Of a stretch of 64,000 nucleotides of DNA, positions 1 to 11,912 are shown one piece after another. Position numbers and translations under genes: made by a program. The notes beneath the pieces were generated by a model, which saw nothing but the letters and a program-made list of their open reading frames with translations, was not told the origin of the DNA and did no database searches. The DNA lies in NCBI GenBank assembly GCA_007026445.1, contig VDMD01000077.1, positions 58,210-122,209 on the forward strand, read 5' to 3'. The stretch is from Schizophyllum amplum. Lineage: Eukaryota; Basidiomycota; Agaricomycetes; Agaricales; Schizophyllaceae. Each line of letters begins with the position of its first letter. Position 1 is the stretch's first letter.

Positions 1-101
1 GGAAGCGCAGGAGGGTTGATCGGGGATGCATTCCAATCGTAGGCGCTGACCGCGGACAGCCCGCACGCAAAAACAAGCAAACTTTGAAGGAGGGATCTCA
101 T
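1..101 (-). CDS. Secreted protein, N-terminal fragment
   Basis: The first 33 codons of a minus-strand gene that runs off the left edge. The protein begins MRSLLQSLLVFACGLSAVSA, a classic signal peptide (short start, hydrophobic core, A-x-A-like cleavage site). The next residues are YDWNASPINPPAL. The ATG lies about 130 bases downstream of a TATA box on the same strand, which supports this start. The mature N-terminus resembles the opening of fungal secreted DUF4965/glutaminase-type proteins, but 13 residues cannot prove that. Secretion is well supported; the enzyme class is a guess. Confidence 0.6.
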   Translation of the reverse strand, partial: MRSLLQSLLVFACGLSAVSAYDWNASPINPPAL

Positions 102-231
102 GGGGAGATGGGGAAGGAGGCAATCCTTGCAGCGTCTTGTCCTTCACGCTCAAGTACTTGTGTGCGGACGCTATGATCGGAGGTCGAGGCATTGCTCGAC
201 GTGAGAGCCTGAGGATGCGGGCGCTGCTTCT

Positions 232-240
232 CTATATAAG
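232..240 (-). promoter_or_regulatory. TATA box of the left-edge secreted gene
   Basis: Read on the minus strand the sequence is cttatatag, about 130 bases upstream of the signal-peptide ATG at 101. The spacing suits a fungal core promoter. Confidence 0.45.
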
Positions 241-241
241 T

Positions 242-754
242 AAGATCTCACGGGAGAGGTACAACTGAGGCACCCGCTCCTCGATGGTCCTTGAGAAACG
301 GGTTCAGCGATCGAGACGCACGGTATTACATAGAGGCCATGTCGTACAGATGCAGATTGTCTTCGCTGGCTTGTCTACTTACCAGCTACTTGCCCAACAT
401 ATCTCGGATGCCAGACCTCTGCCCAGATCGACTTGAACTTGAAGGGACCGTGGACGCGGATGATGAAAGAAGAGCACAAGGTCGCGTTATCCGCTCCGGT
501 CCGGGCGACCGGCCCGGTTCGACTTCTCTTCGGAGCCATCGTTTGAACGTGCATGAAGGAGGAACAACCCTACAGTAGTCTTACAATACAGCTAATTAAG
601 GTGGTGTACACTCTACGGAGAAGATAACAATATACAGAGCGTGTAACGGTGATATGACAGTAAGTTACAACGCCACCGAAACATACAGTCTAACGTCGTT
701 GCTGGGTCGTGAAATGCAGATGCTATACAGGAGCAGGGTCATCCAGTCGTCACG
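242..754. other. Intergenic region
   Basis: It lies between the 5' side of the secreted gene and the 3' end of the DUF2156 gene. Small ORFs are present but none shows family similarity or splice structure. It probably holds the upstream promoter of the secreted gene and the DUF2156 3'UTR. Confidence 0.4.
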
Positions 755-2345
755 CTACTTCTTGAGCGCCTTCAAAAGGGCCTTCACCCCATCCAGCCCG
801 AACCCATCCTCGGGGTAGCAGACGAACATGGGCTCGTGGATGCTCTCAAATTTGCGGCGGAATTCGAGGCGGTTTATCAAGCCAGTCGCTTTAGCGATCT
901 GTGACAACCGTTAGCGTTGTCCTCGTGGTTGAGGCTGTAAGTAGACGTACCTTGGCATACGTTTTCGACAACGCGGTGACTTTCCAGCCACCAAGGTGGT
1001 GCGTTGCGCTCATCTAGCAGAAACGTCAGCTTGCGAGGTGAATATACGATCTACAAACAAGCTCACCCTGTCTGCGGCGGAAATTCCAAAGGTGACGGTG
1101 ATGCGGTCATGGCCAGCGCCGGACGCAACTGCAGGGATAAATCAGAATGTGAGAGATGAGCAGCGAAGTAGGCATACTATTACTACGTTTGCTCTGCTCT
1201 GCATCGAGGTCGCAAAGCATCGAGTAGATCAGCTTCTCTGAGGTGCCCTTGGGCGCGTCGGGGAAGGAAACGGCATTCTTGATCTGATAGGCGATGCAGG
1301 GCGCATGCTCGGGGTGTTTGGAGGAGTGGGAGGGATGATTGGGATGATCTGCATGCGGGAGTGTGCTGTCGTGCGAGTGCGGAACGTGGGGATGATTGTG
1401 TACGGGCGTAAGAATGAGAATACCAATCGGCTATGGATAAGCCGTCAGTACATGCGTGAAGGCGATGTTGGGACTACGCACATTGCCTGCCGCGTTCCGG
1501 GCGATCCAGTATCGCCTATGTTCCTGGTCGAGCCATGGCTGCAAAGTCGTCGACGCGATTTGCAGCCCGTGCCGGCTCTTGCGCCACTCCGAGACGCCTG
1601 CTTCTACTGCCTCGCGATCTGCGTCCCCCGGCGTGCCGTGCACCTCCGCGATTGTCACGTTTGCCTTCTCCGCCCGGCGCAGGTTCTTCTTCAAATCACG
1701 CACAATCTCGTCGTGCTCTCGCGCCTCCTTGTCCTTCGTCTTCGTCTCCTTGCCCTTCTGGACCTTCCGCTCCGGCGCCTCGACGACCTCGATCACGCGA
1801 CGCGGGTCGACAACGTCCTCGTAGATGCAATGTACGGTGCTCCAACCAAGGCGATCGCCAAGGACCTCCTCCATCGCATGATCGACGCACGCCCAGACGA
1901 CGCGAGAACCCGCGACGTGCTGCATAAATGCGCGTGCGGTAGCCTCGAGCGCCGCAGGCGTGCTGACGAGCGGGTTCCCCCATGCAAAGACCCATGGCCC
2001 CTGACGCATGAAGCCCTGTACAGGGGGGAAGGTGGACCCGCCTAAAGGCGCGGGCGCCTGCCAGATCTTATACCACGAGAACTCGAGCCAGGCGGTGGTG
2101 GAAGAGGAGCCGTACTTGGCGACAAGTTCGGCGATGGACTGCTTGTCGAAGGTGGACGCAGTGTCGATGCCGGACTCGGAGACAGGGCCGGATTCGTCGC
2201 TGTTGTCGTCCAAGTCGAGGCTGAAGTGTTCATCGTCGGGGTCTGAGTGACTTGTGCCGTTCAGGTATACACCATCGGGCGCGTCGGAGAGCTCTGAGGT
2301 TGGGCTCAAGGGACTGGCAGAGCTGGTGGGGGTGTCGATGGCCAT
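755..2345 (-). CDS. DUF2156 protein (ergosterol aminoacyltransferase-like)
   Basis: A multi-exon minus-strand gene. The first exon (2345 to about 1431) gives about 300 residues: an acidic N-terminus, then a conserved part with WLEFSWYKIWQAP and RRYWIARNAAGN. Later exons give APCIAYQIKNAVSFPDAPKG (about 1300-1220), GHDRITVTFGISAADR (about 1120-1050), HHLGGWKVTALSKTYAK (about 1000-950) and a last exon GLINRLEFRRKFESIHEPM ending at the stop at 755. Together these match the C-terminal half of DUF2156 (phosphatidylglycerol lysyltransferase C-terminal, GNAT-fold) proteins. In fungi, stand-alone DUF2156 proteins transfer amino acids from aminoacyl-tRNA to ergosterol. I see no aspartyl-tRNA synthetase part, so this would be the stand-alone type. 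Splice sites in the 1300-1450 segment are not resolved. The family call is firm; the substrate is inferred. Confidence 0.7.
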
Positions 2346-3629
2346 GGGAGAAGCTGGAAGTCTGTTTCGTGTGATGACGCAGACGCCTGCAGAGTATAAA
2401 AGTGAAGACCAAGGATCATAACGGACGAGCAGAACGGTCTGGAACGACGGAGTGGTTGGTAGACGTCTGTCAAAGATGAGTAAGACACGATGACGTTATG
2501 AGGTCTGCGCACCGCGTCCGCGCGACCACCCGCTGCCGACGCTGGCACGGGAGACGGCTGCCGGACGATGGGGCGCCCAGCATGACGGAAGAGCATGCTC
2601 GCTTACGAGGAGGAAGGGGGGATGCATGCAGGCGGGAAAAGACTGTTAACCCACCGTCGGACTTCGACAGCAAGATACTTTCGATATCCTGTGATTATGG
2701 GCGATGTCTGAGCGATGGCTATAATGTGCAGCTGGCCTGCAACACGTGAAATTGCAGCAGTGCGCCTCCATTCGAATCGCCTGGTTATTGTAAATGGATA
2801 GAGACACATAGGCGCCAACACGTTGACTTTCGAGCAGCAACAGCCGCTAAGGGCAACCCCACAGTAGTAATCGAGTCTCTATGATGAAGGACAACCGAGT
2901 AACAGACATGCAGATGGTCGACATCTCGCTCAATGCGCCTGGCAGCCTTCAATGAATTTAAAAGCCAGGAAAGATCAGATCCACGCGCAAACAGAAGCAG
3001 AGACAAAGAATATCCCAGTACAGACTTCCATAATGCGATGATCGGGGTAAAGAACATTTGCGAAGTCGAGTTGACGGGGAAGCAAGGGGAAAAGCAGGCA
3101 GAGTTGAAGCAGATTGAAGCTGGCAGTCGGAGGTCACGGTGCTCATCGGACTTCGGACCGATCCCAATGTGATGGTGTGATGTGATAAGCATGATCGGAC
3201 GACAGCAGCTTTGTCTTCGTCCTGTCCGACTCCGTCCTCCTGAACTGGTCTCCCGTCTTCTATTGTCTTACGTCTCGCGACCTTCTTCACTTTTAAGAAC
3301 AAGACGATGTATGCGGTGTAGTCGCTGCATCTCTCCTGGTGCAAAAGACAATAGATAGCCACATATGCGCTACATCACTCAGCACTGATATGGTCCTAGC
3401 CAGGTCCTAGCGCTGTACACGGCCTTCGTTATCAGACGCTTGTCGCCCGTTTAGGACCACAATGACCTAACACATATAACCAGACCATGTGTGGCGGGTC
3501 ATACACCCAGAAGCTATGACCGTCGCCTTGCGTATAAAGGTGCGGCTGGCCCTACGAGGGGCACCTACACAACGAACCATTGCCTTTCCAACCAACCGAC
3601 TAACCGAACAGCCGATCCATTCCATCGCC
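2346..3629. other. Intergenic region, divergent promoters
   Basis: A gene-free spacer of about 1.3 kb between two divergently transcribed genes. Short overlapping ORFs lack conserved motifs. It should contain the promoter of the DUF2156 gene on the left and of the charged protein on the right, the latter marked by a TATA box near 3533. Confidence 0.4.
3533..3538 (+). promoter_or_regulatory. TATA box
   Basis: TATAAA in cgtataaagg, 97 bases upstream of the ATG at 3630. This supports the downstream ATG over the in-frame ATG at 3489, which lies before the TATA box. Confidence 0.45.
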
Positions 3630-4895
3630 ATGCCTGCTCGTACTACTCTCGGCTCTAGCATCAAAAACGGCCTTCGGCGTAGCGGCCGTCTTCGCCTTCC
3701 CACACCGCTTGCTGCTCCGTCCTCGTCGCCCGGACCCTCTCGGTCCGGGACGTCGCCCTCCTCGTCGCCTGCTCGTGAAGGCAACGAATCCGATACTTCC
3801 GGGGAGAAACGCAAGCGTAGCGATACTGATGATGAGGACGACGGGGAGGCCGGTCGCCCCCAGGAGAAACGAGAAGATGAAGCGCGCAACCCAGAAGAAG
3901 ACCGCAACGACCAGCAGGCTGTCAAGCAGGACGAGGAAGAACGGGACATTCCGGAGGTAGAGCAAGAGGAGAAGCTGGAAGATGAAGACCGAGAGCGCGT
4001 GAAGGAGGGGGCGATTGAGCCGACGGTTCCGAAGGAGGAAGACAACGAGGAGGTCCTGCCCAAGGAAGAAGATGACCACGAGAACGGTCATATTCAGAAG
4101 CGCAAGCGCGATAGCGACGACAGTGGTACGCCTCCCTTTCTCGATGCGCTTGCGAACGGGCAGCTGATTGCACCCGCAGACAATGGCAGCCCTCCGCGCA
4201 AGAAGGGCGCGTCCACATCGTCTAGTCCGCCCACGGACCGCAATTACCGATCTCCTGGTGCGCCGTCTCCGAGGACGCCACCTCCTGCGCATCGCGCTCT
4301 CCGCCGTTCCTCGCTTGAGATTTTACAGCCTCCCCCTGGACCGGGTGCGCGGCCTCGCGGTACTCCTCGGCGCACGTACCAGTTGGACTCGGTAACGGGG
4401 CGCGAAATGGTTCCATTGAATGAAAGACCGCCGCGTCCCCCCACCCCGATACCTGCACCTGGCACCGTGGTCGCGCATGCCGAGGGCTGGCACGGCTTTG
4501 CGCCGCCGCCACCGCCCCGGCAGCGCAACAACCACTTTTTGATCGAAGACCACCCACGTATACCGCCTCAAGAGTCACTCCCGGAGCGACTCCTGCATCA
4601 ATCCCACGCGGTCACGCCCAGACAGGCGTACGAGGATGCGCGCGAGATAGTACGCCAGTACGAAGCGCACGGGCATTTGGGTGCATACAGATATGTGCCA
4701 GTGCGACCATCAGAAAAATGGACCCCCCTATTATATTGTGCAATACTGAGTTATACTGCTGAGAACGTGAGATTTTATTGCTGGCATGTTATAGTAAGTT
4801 GTCGGTATGAACACAACAGCTATAACACACCACGACGCGCCATAGCACTCGGCGGGCCTCGTATAACGCAGCATATCACCGTGTGCTTGATCTGA
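3630..4895 (+). CDS. Charged low-complexity protein, probably nuclear
   Basis: An uninterrupted frame of about 421 codons. I chose the ATG at 3630 (MPARTTLGSS) because it follows a TATA box. Residues 1-60 are Ser/Pro/Arg-rich. Residues about 50-190 are dominated by Glu, Asp and Lys with basic KRKRSD and KRKRDSDD patches that look like nuclear localisation signals. Residues about 200-310 are Pro-rich and contain RRTYQLDSVTGREMVPL. A more ordered part (PRQAYEDAREIVRQYEAHG) follows. After about residue 365 the translation turns Cys/Tyr-rich and loses the codon bias, so the true 3' end may be spliced or lie near 4700. I recognise no family. Confidence 0.5.
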   Translation: MPARTTLGSSIKNGLRRSGRLRLPTPLAAPSSSPGPSRSGTSPSSSPAREGNESDTSGEKRKRSDTDDEDDGEAGRPQEKREDEARNPEEDRNDQQAVKQDEEERDIPEVEQEEKLEDEDRERVKEGAIEPTVPKEEDNEEVLPKEEDDHENGHIQKRKRDSDDSGTPPFLDALANGQLIAPADNGSPPRKKGASTSSSPPTDRNYRSPGAPSPRTPPPAHRALRRSSLEILQPPPGPGARPRGTPRRTYQLDSVTGREMVPLNERPPRPPTPIPAPGTVVAHAEGWHGFAPPPPPRQRNNHFLIEDHPRIPPQESLPERLLHQSHAVTPRQAYEDAREIVRQYEAHGHLGAYRYVPVRPSEKWTPLLYCAILSYTAENVRFYCWHVIVSCRYEHNSYNTPRRAIALGGPRITQHITVCLI

Positions 4896-7863
4896 CAACG
4901 CATCATAACATGGCGCGCTGCATGCTACAACGTGTCGTTTCTATTACAGTCCCGTCCTATATCACAAGGCGGAAGGTCTTATGGCCTGCAATGACAAAGC
5001 TAGATGAAGGTATTTCGGTCGACAGGACAATGCCTAGATTCCCGTGGTACACCATACTCTCAGCCAGCGCCTTATTGCCATTGTAGCACCGAGAGCACCC
5101 CTGGAGCACCTTTCACCTGAGGACATACGAAAGTCGATATCATTGCATGATGTACACTACAACATGCAAGCTAGCTGCGGATGAGCACCAAGACATGATC
5201 GGTAGGATGACGGTGACGAGAACGATGAGGGTGATGGGATGGCGAGAACGCGCCTGCGATGGACAACATCCTGTTCCGACATTCTGTTCTGATCATAGTC
5301 AGCGAGCTGCAGAAGACAGCTGAACAGCGACGTACCAAACACAATCTCCGCAATATCATGCCTCCCTTCCCTTATGAAGTCCTCAGCGCTTAGCAGTCCC
5401 GATACCCGTCGCGCGACCATCCGTATGGAAGCCGGAGATGCCCTCAGGATACCTGAAGTCACAATCAGGGGGGCTTGCGGGCGAGTCATTTACTGTCGTG
5501 CGGGCCGCATTTTCAACATGCACCTCGTCATGATTCACGCGGGTGACCCAGCGGCAGACGTCCTCGCCGAAAAATCAGGTGTCCTCCGCGACTACAGAAT
5601 GTACGACGACGCGGACTGTGGACGATGAGATCTAACCGAACTCGACGGTCAGCAGAACTGAGAAGGCAAGGCATGGTATCAACGACGTACACAGTATTCG
5701 TCCCTGTGGCGAACGACCATCCCCAGTCTGACCGTACGGTTGGTCGTGCACTTGACTGAGGAGACGGTCAAGTGAGCGATGACGAACGCTCGCAATGGCG
5801 AAGGTAAGAAGGAACGCTGCGTTGCCCCCACTGCGGCTTACAAATACTTCCCACGGCAGTTCCCGGGCTTCGATCGGTCGTTCGCCACAAAGCTTTGACT
5901 TGTCACTTCGAATTCGTTGTTCTGGTTCATTCAATGCTCTAACTAGACAGACGGGACACAAAACGACGCTTGTTTATCATGGGCTGGTGACCTAAATCTC
6001 CACAAATGCCAGCCTGCGACGAGGCTCTCTTGCGAAACAGAACAATGGATCGCATGGCCTGCGCGCATGACAGGACATGATCGATAGCCAAGGATCGCCC
6101 CGCCGTGGTTGCGGTGCGCCACTTGGTGTAGAGCAGTGGACATGATGTCGAGGGCCTTCCCTCCGAGGTCGAATGACTCGACTCAGACTGTGATGCGGTC
6201 TACGTTGAGGTCCGTCATGTTGCTCGGAATGTCGCGCACTGACAAGGGACGAGCGGATGACGGTGTCTGCTCATGTTATGTACCACTGTCCCCGTGCAGG
6301 GCAGGCGAGATCGCTCTCAAAACCACGAGGTCGTCCGCATCCTGGAGGTGGAATCCGGAATGTCCTCGGGGAACAAGAGCTGAACCAACGCTCCGTCCAC
6401 TACGTTGTTCTCGCGCGTGTAGGCCGCACGAATCTGTCTCAAGACATCAACGCCGGACCGCATGTGTACAGACTGGTACGCACCTCTTCGCTCCACCACT
6501 TTTCCTGCTCCCTCATGATCGCTCTGCCGCCGTTCTTACGCTGAAGCATCAGCGGCGACGGGGGTCTACGTTGCACCCCTGGGGCTGCGCGCGGCGCGTC
6601 AAAAGCTGAATGCAATGACTGACCACGCGTCAGGCTCAGGGCGGGGCGATGAAGACCATATACTTACGCAATCAGACGCAAGAGACCTGCCAACAAGTAC
6701 GAGACCGGCTCGGGTGAGCGCCTGCACCCGCAGACCAAGCGGGATTATGGACGGTCGAGCAAGCGCCCGAGCACGGTCACGCACGAGGTACGTCCGCCTC
6801 TGTATCTACAATGCTAACTGCGTCGTGCTTATTTGTACTTCGGTTTCCGCATCCAGATTTTGTGGATGCACCGAGAGCGTGAAGCGGTTCTTAAGGTTCG
6901 TGCACAGCTAGACCGCTATGACGCGTTCGTCGAGATGCAAGCGGAAGAGGACGGCGAGCAGTCCGAAGACGACCAGCCGAACTTCGAGCTGGAAGACCAG
7001 GACGGCCACCTAACGCTTATATCTAGAGTCAAACCGCTGGTGCTACTCGACTTTCTTTTTGCAAGAACACGTCGACATCGCAAACTCGGCGCCAACGCTG
7101 AAGCAGCTCGCGAGATTCCGGATCGTGAACTCGAAGCAATGCCGGTGCGTCTAAATCAGTGTTTTTGCGACTTAGCCGCTGATACCTTGCAGGTGCGGTG
7201 TTGCTGTGGGCTGAGCGTGCGCTTCGTTTGCTTCATGAGCGCGCGTGTCCACGTTGGTACTACTTATCCGAACACACCGCAGTTGGCATAATCAGGGACC
7301 ACGACACGACAGCGTCCTGATCAACATTGGCGAGCATGAATAAGGGTTCGGACGTGTCTACACCTTTATTCAGCTCACAGTCCGCACGAAGCGACTCGAC
7401 CTGGCCTACGTTCGGAAGGCACGCTGCCTCTGGATACATTGAGCTCAAGAAAGCAGGTGTTGACTTCGTTCCAGTCGCATGTATTGAACATGCAATAGAG
7501 TTATTGTCTCCGACCGCGTATAACGCGCACTACAGTATACCGTACTGGACCGTAACCCGAATATGTACCTCGAGCTCAAGGAACTATAATCTGAGAGAAT
7601 ACCCTATAACATATCCCCTCCCTGCTAATGCACAGTTTTCTGCAATATAGGACGGTGCACGATGTTAAACGCTGTCGTACAAGGTGCCCCCGTCTTTTGA
7701 CAGCTTATAGCACCCGCTCAGTGGTGAAATCACACGTTCTCGCGTCTTGTCTCAGACAATGGCGCGCAATTACAGCAGGCGCTGCGTCTTATTTTGCGTC
7801 ATGCGAGCGCGGCTGCCATTTCGTGTAATAACACGGCGGTCATTTTCCTGATGACAGTATCAG
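4896..7863. other. Gene-poor region with decayed coding fragments
   Basis: Nearly 3 kb without a gene I can assemble. Two patches look like former coding sequence. Near 6860-7140 the plus strand reads HREREAVLKVRAQLDRYDAF then an acidic stretch, with an intron-like gtgcgtct...ttgcag at about 7144-7192. Near 6090-6250 the minus strand reads a Leu/Asp-rich segment interrupted by a stop. Neither matches a family I know. They may be remnants of a transposable element or a decayed gene. Confidence 0.3.
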
Positions 7864-8121
7864 CCCCACCCCGAGGCGTCGTCGCAGCCGCGCACGGGGC
7901 CAGGCGCCGGGACTTCGATACATCCTCCTTTCGCGTACGGCGATGGATCGGTTCGGTCGACGCGTCCCCTTCGGCGCGAGTACAACATCGATCCAGCGAC
8001 AGGGCGCGAGCTGCGTCCAATGCATCTGCGCCAGCCTCAAGAAGATGGTGGTGCCGATGAAGACGAGTCGGCCGCGATCGCGTACCAGTGGCGGATGTAT
8101 GATAGGGAGGAAGGGGCGTAA
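7864..8121 (+). CDS. Terminal exon of an unknown protein
   Basis: An 86-codon open frame that begins right after an acceptor (agtatcag) and ends at TAA 8119-8121. The translation contains REYNIDPATGRELRPMHL and an acidic end with YQWRMYDREEGA. The motif RR-x-Y-x-[LI]-D-x-x-T-G-R-E-x-x-P also occurs in the charged protein at 3630-4895, so the two may be distant relatives or share a short functional motif. Upstream exons were not found; this may be the surviving end of the decayed gene just upstream. Confidence 0.35.
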   Translation, partial: PHPEASSQPRTGPGAGTSIHPPFAYGDGSVRSTRPLRREYNIDPATGRELRPMHLRQPQEDGGADEDESAAIAYQWRMYDREEGA

Positions 8122-8693
8122 GAGATTGTGTTGTGGTCACATTGATTCAGTATTTCTATCCACTAATTTGTCGTACGATGTAATTCTCTAGTAATCTTCC
8201 TTCTTGCAAGTTGCCTTCAATAAGCATCCATTATTGTAGTTACACACGCCCTCCCCGTGGTTCGTTGGCGAAGATTCTCTTGCTGCGACAGCCATCTGCG
8301 TCATACCAAGTAACACGTTTACTGCTTATAGCATGAAGGTGCAGCTCTTCCCTCTCACGCATTGTAATACTTAAGTGCCGAACACATCTCTCTGTGCCCT
8401 TCCTGCGATACAACGTTCGTGCACGGCACCACATTATTTAAGCCCGGTACAGCGTTCACTCGCGACGACTGGATCCAGATGACCCTGCCTCTGTGCCGCG
8501 GGCGAGATGTATGACCTGCTCACTTGAGAGTTTATATGTACGCACAAAAGCCATGTCTTGCACCGAATGTCTACCAGCAAACTGACGCCCCGCAGCTGGG
8601 CACTCTTGTTCTGCCGTATGAGTCCAGGTGAGGACGAGCTCGGATGGAAGGGCAGGTTCACGAAAGAATCACTCAATGTAAGACGTGAGGTGC
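8122..8693. other. Intergenic region
   Basis: A spacer between two converging coding ends. It probably holds 3'UTRs. No conserved coding segment or RNA gene was seen. Confidence 0.4.
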
Positions 8694-11600
8694 TCAAGCT
8701 AATATTTCCACTACGGCGCCTGTCGCCCAACAGAAGTGGCCACACCCCGTCGCACAAGGGTGGCCGGCTAGCACTGGTGCCATTGCGACTGGACTGCGGC
8801 TCCCTCCACCTGCCTCCGTACTGCCATCCGCCGCCGCAGCCACATCCGCATCCGGGCGCGTCAGCGACCGCCCTCGGCTTTCTGGCAGCCCCCCGTCTGG
8901 TATCTCGACCATAGGTCGTGGCAGGTAGTACGCGCGGTAGCATGTCTGGTGTCCGCCATGTCCGCACAACGCGCAATGGAATAGAAGTCCGCGGACTGGT
9001 AGGCGGCTGCGACGATGGTCAGTCGATGAAAGAGTAGAGTGGCAAGTACGCGCACCAGATGGAACAGAGGAAGAACGCCCGACACGCCGCACAGTACGCG
9101 AAAGCGCCACGAGTAGCAGAAGGTGGTGCAAGTAGCGCACGACGGCATTTCATGCATGCAGTATAAAGTGTCGTCTCCATCTGGATCACATAAGAAAATA
9201 GCTCTATCAAAGTACACTCATGAGTACTTACCGTGCTCTCCTTCCGAACATCCTGGACGGTGCAGAACTTGCGCACGTATGCGGCTGCGGTGTGTAGCTG
9301 CAGCCGCGTCAAGATATCTGGCACGTGTAAGATGCATTGTGAGGTTGATGATCGCAGGTACGTACCGAGATACGCGTCAAGGAAACGACCAAGCCGTCGT
9401 GGCCCTACATGCAATTCGTTGCCCGCCACAAGCGCGAGCATCGCGCATGTCTGGATGTCTCCCTACGAACAAATATATCAACGGTCGTCCTCTATCGGTG
9501 TCTGGACATGACTGACCTCATCGCCAAATTGCTCAAGCGCATCCCGGAGAGCAGTCCATGCCAACCCACGTAACCGCTCCTCATCCTCCGAGACGATGTC
9601 TGCTCGACGGTCCGTCTGCGCCGCTCGCTCTTCCTCCACCTTCCGCTTCTTCTCTTTGTCGTCTCGCAGCGCCCGAATGTCGCGCAAGGTTTCTTCCTGT
9701 TGCAATGGCGGCCGTGTGGTGCGCGGCTGCGCTTGCGTCTGCGCCTCCTCCGCAACCACTGTGCGCACGCTTGCATTTGAATCCTGTCGCGTGAGGCGGG
9801 GCGCCCCTCCACGCGCAAGCGTCCCGCTGCGACTCCGTCCCCTACTCCGCGAGATTGCCGCGCTTCTACTACGTCGTCGCACGGCGGATACTGGATGCGA
9901 CTCGGAATCCGTAGAAGCCGGAGACGGCGAGTCACTTTCGTCCGTTGCGACGGAGCGTGGGCCATGGGCCGGCCGCGCAGGCAGCTCGCCGCCAGAGGAA
10001 GACTCGTCCGAGTCATCGAGCGCACCTTCGCCTACATGCGAGAAGCTGCGCTCTCCGGGGCTCGACACTGCAATTGAAGGGCGACGGAAGGCGGAAGGGC
10101 GACGCGTCAGGGCGGGCGACCGAACGGATTGTGGCGAACGGCCTGACTGTCGCGACGGACTCCGAGAGGGCCCCTCTGAGAGGTCGTGTGCAGGGAAGCG
10201 GTAGCCAGGGACCGCAGCGGGTGCCGACACGGAGTGCATGAGGGGCGGGCTTGGTAACTTTGTCTTCGCCACTTCCGGTGGTGTGGGCTCTTCCGGGGAG
10301 CTCGCGACCATGTCTTTCAGCGTAGATCCCAAAAGGAGCCACGTCTGGCCAACTTCAAGCTGACCTACACGAAGAGCCGCCTATGAATTCTGAGACACGC
10401 GTTCGCCAATTATTATATAGCGAAACGCACCTGGGCGTTGTGTAGACATAACGTCTGTTTGTCGCCGCCCTCGAACGCGTAATCGCGGGCGAGAGCGACG
10501 AATACGTCCAGTTCTGCGTGTTGAGTTGTAGGAACACAGGTAGCAAGGCTTTGAGTCTTCGGGCGAAAGGGTGGTTCGCCGATGATTTTGGGCCGCAATA
10601 TTTGGCGCTCAGGAGATCTGCGGCCGTCAGAGAGATGCAGACCAGTTTCAAAGCACTCACACATCGTCGTACGGCACCTCCCACGGATTAGGGCAATCTG
10701 TCACTAGCGCGAGTGAGCCCGCGGGGTCCCAGGCCGCCGCCACACGCGGAATCGCGTCGAGCGGGCGCGTACACTCGCGCAGATCGTATTGTACGAACGT
10801 GCCCGACGTATGCTGTGCCCATAGCGCGTCCGGGCCACCGAAAGCGATGCCTGGCGGCGAGGTGAGGGGACTGAAAGAGCGGCGTCCGCGCGCGCGCACG
10901 CACCGGCGACGCCGCCGTCAGAGGCGGTCCCGGTAACAGCCCACTTGGCGAGCCAGCCGCGGCGTACGTCCCATATTTCGACCGTGTCGGTGTCAGTGGG
11001 TTCGGCGGGCACGAGGGCGAGCTCGCATTCGGATCCAGGTCGCCAAATGGCGCGGCGAGGGGCGCGGGCCGGGCGAAGGGTGTATGCGTTGCGGAGGGAG
11101 GCGACGTCCCAAACGCGGACGGTGGAGTCCAGTCCAGCGGAGGCTGCCCAGCCGCCTGTCCAGTCAATGTCGGTGACGGGAGCAGCGTGGGCGACGGGGG
11201 AACGGTCGAGCTGGCCGCGCTGGCCAACACGAAGGTCCCAGCGATGCAGTGCGCCACTATCGAGTCCAGTCAGCGCTTGGAGGGGAGTCGTGGTGGAGGG
11301 CGAGAAGGCGAGGGCGCGCACGGCAGCAGGGTGCTTGATACGCATGATGGATTTGCGCATATCGCGGAGGTCCCAGACACGGAGATCGGAGTCGGCTGAG
11401 CCGGTGATGGCGTAGTGGTGGACGACGGCAGAGACAGCGAGCTGGTGGATGGAGCGTGCGTGGTCCTTCGCGCGGCGCTCGTACTTTGTGGGCCCGCTCT
11501 TGTTGAGATCCCACATGATGAGCTCGCCGTTACGGGCGCTGGTTAGGATTTTGTGGTCGAAGGCGCCTTTTGCCCAGCTGACATCTGTGCTAGCGCTGTC

Positions 11601-11912
11601 CATCTTGAGCCCGCTGCCGTCCCACATGTTGCGCGACGCGTCGACACGATAGCCGCCCGGGCCCACCGCGCTCTTGTGCTCCGTGCTCGGCGAGTGGTCG
11701 GGGGGCGATACGCGTACAATGCGCAAGGCTGCTTAAACGTCAGTAAAGGACATAGGAGCTGCACAACACGCACATTCTTTCCCTGCGACGACGCACCGCT
11801 CGCCGTCTTCACTGATCGCGATAGCGCCGCCGCCAGGCGGGGCGACCCGCGGCACTCTGACATGCCGCGACGGTCCCGTAGTATGTCTTCGTGCATCTGA
11901 GTACCAATCCAT
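8694..11912 (-). CDS. RTC1: WDR24/Sea2 (RTC1) SEA/GATOR2 complex subunit
   Basis: A component of the SEA/GATOR2 complex on the vacuole/lysosome, which regulates TORC1 in response to amino acids. Nine exons join in frame: 11912-11774, 11728-10904, 10850-10661, 10617-10431, 10359-9517, 9462-9366, 9317-9232, 9180-9056 and 9006-8694. The sum is 2805 nt, giving 934 residues with no internal stop. Residues about 15-385 are WD40 repeats (SADSDLRVWDLRD, SAGLDSTVRVWDV, TSGTFVQYDLRE). The middle is a Ser/Arg/Pro-rich linker. The end, from about residue 795, is the Cys/His-rich zinc region (ACMKCRR, YCAACR, CSICRLPVRG, CALCGHGGHQTCYRAYY, CATGCGHFCW). The order and content match WDR24-type proteins. The start MDWYSDARRH precedes a conserved GGGAIAISEDG. 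Confidence 0.92.

Noticed and set aside
1305..2045. 246-codon plus-strand ORF
   Set aside because: It is antisense to the DUF2156 coding exon, which has recognisable conserved motifs; the plus-strand translation has none.
3467..4292. Minus-strand ORFs of 198 and 230 codons rich in Ser or hydrophobic residues
   Set aside because: They mirror the Glu/Lys-rich repeats of the plus-strand gene; the TATA box and continuity favour the plus strand.
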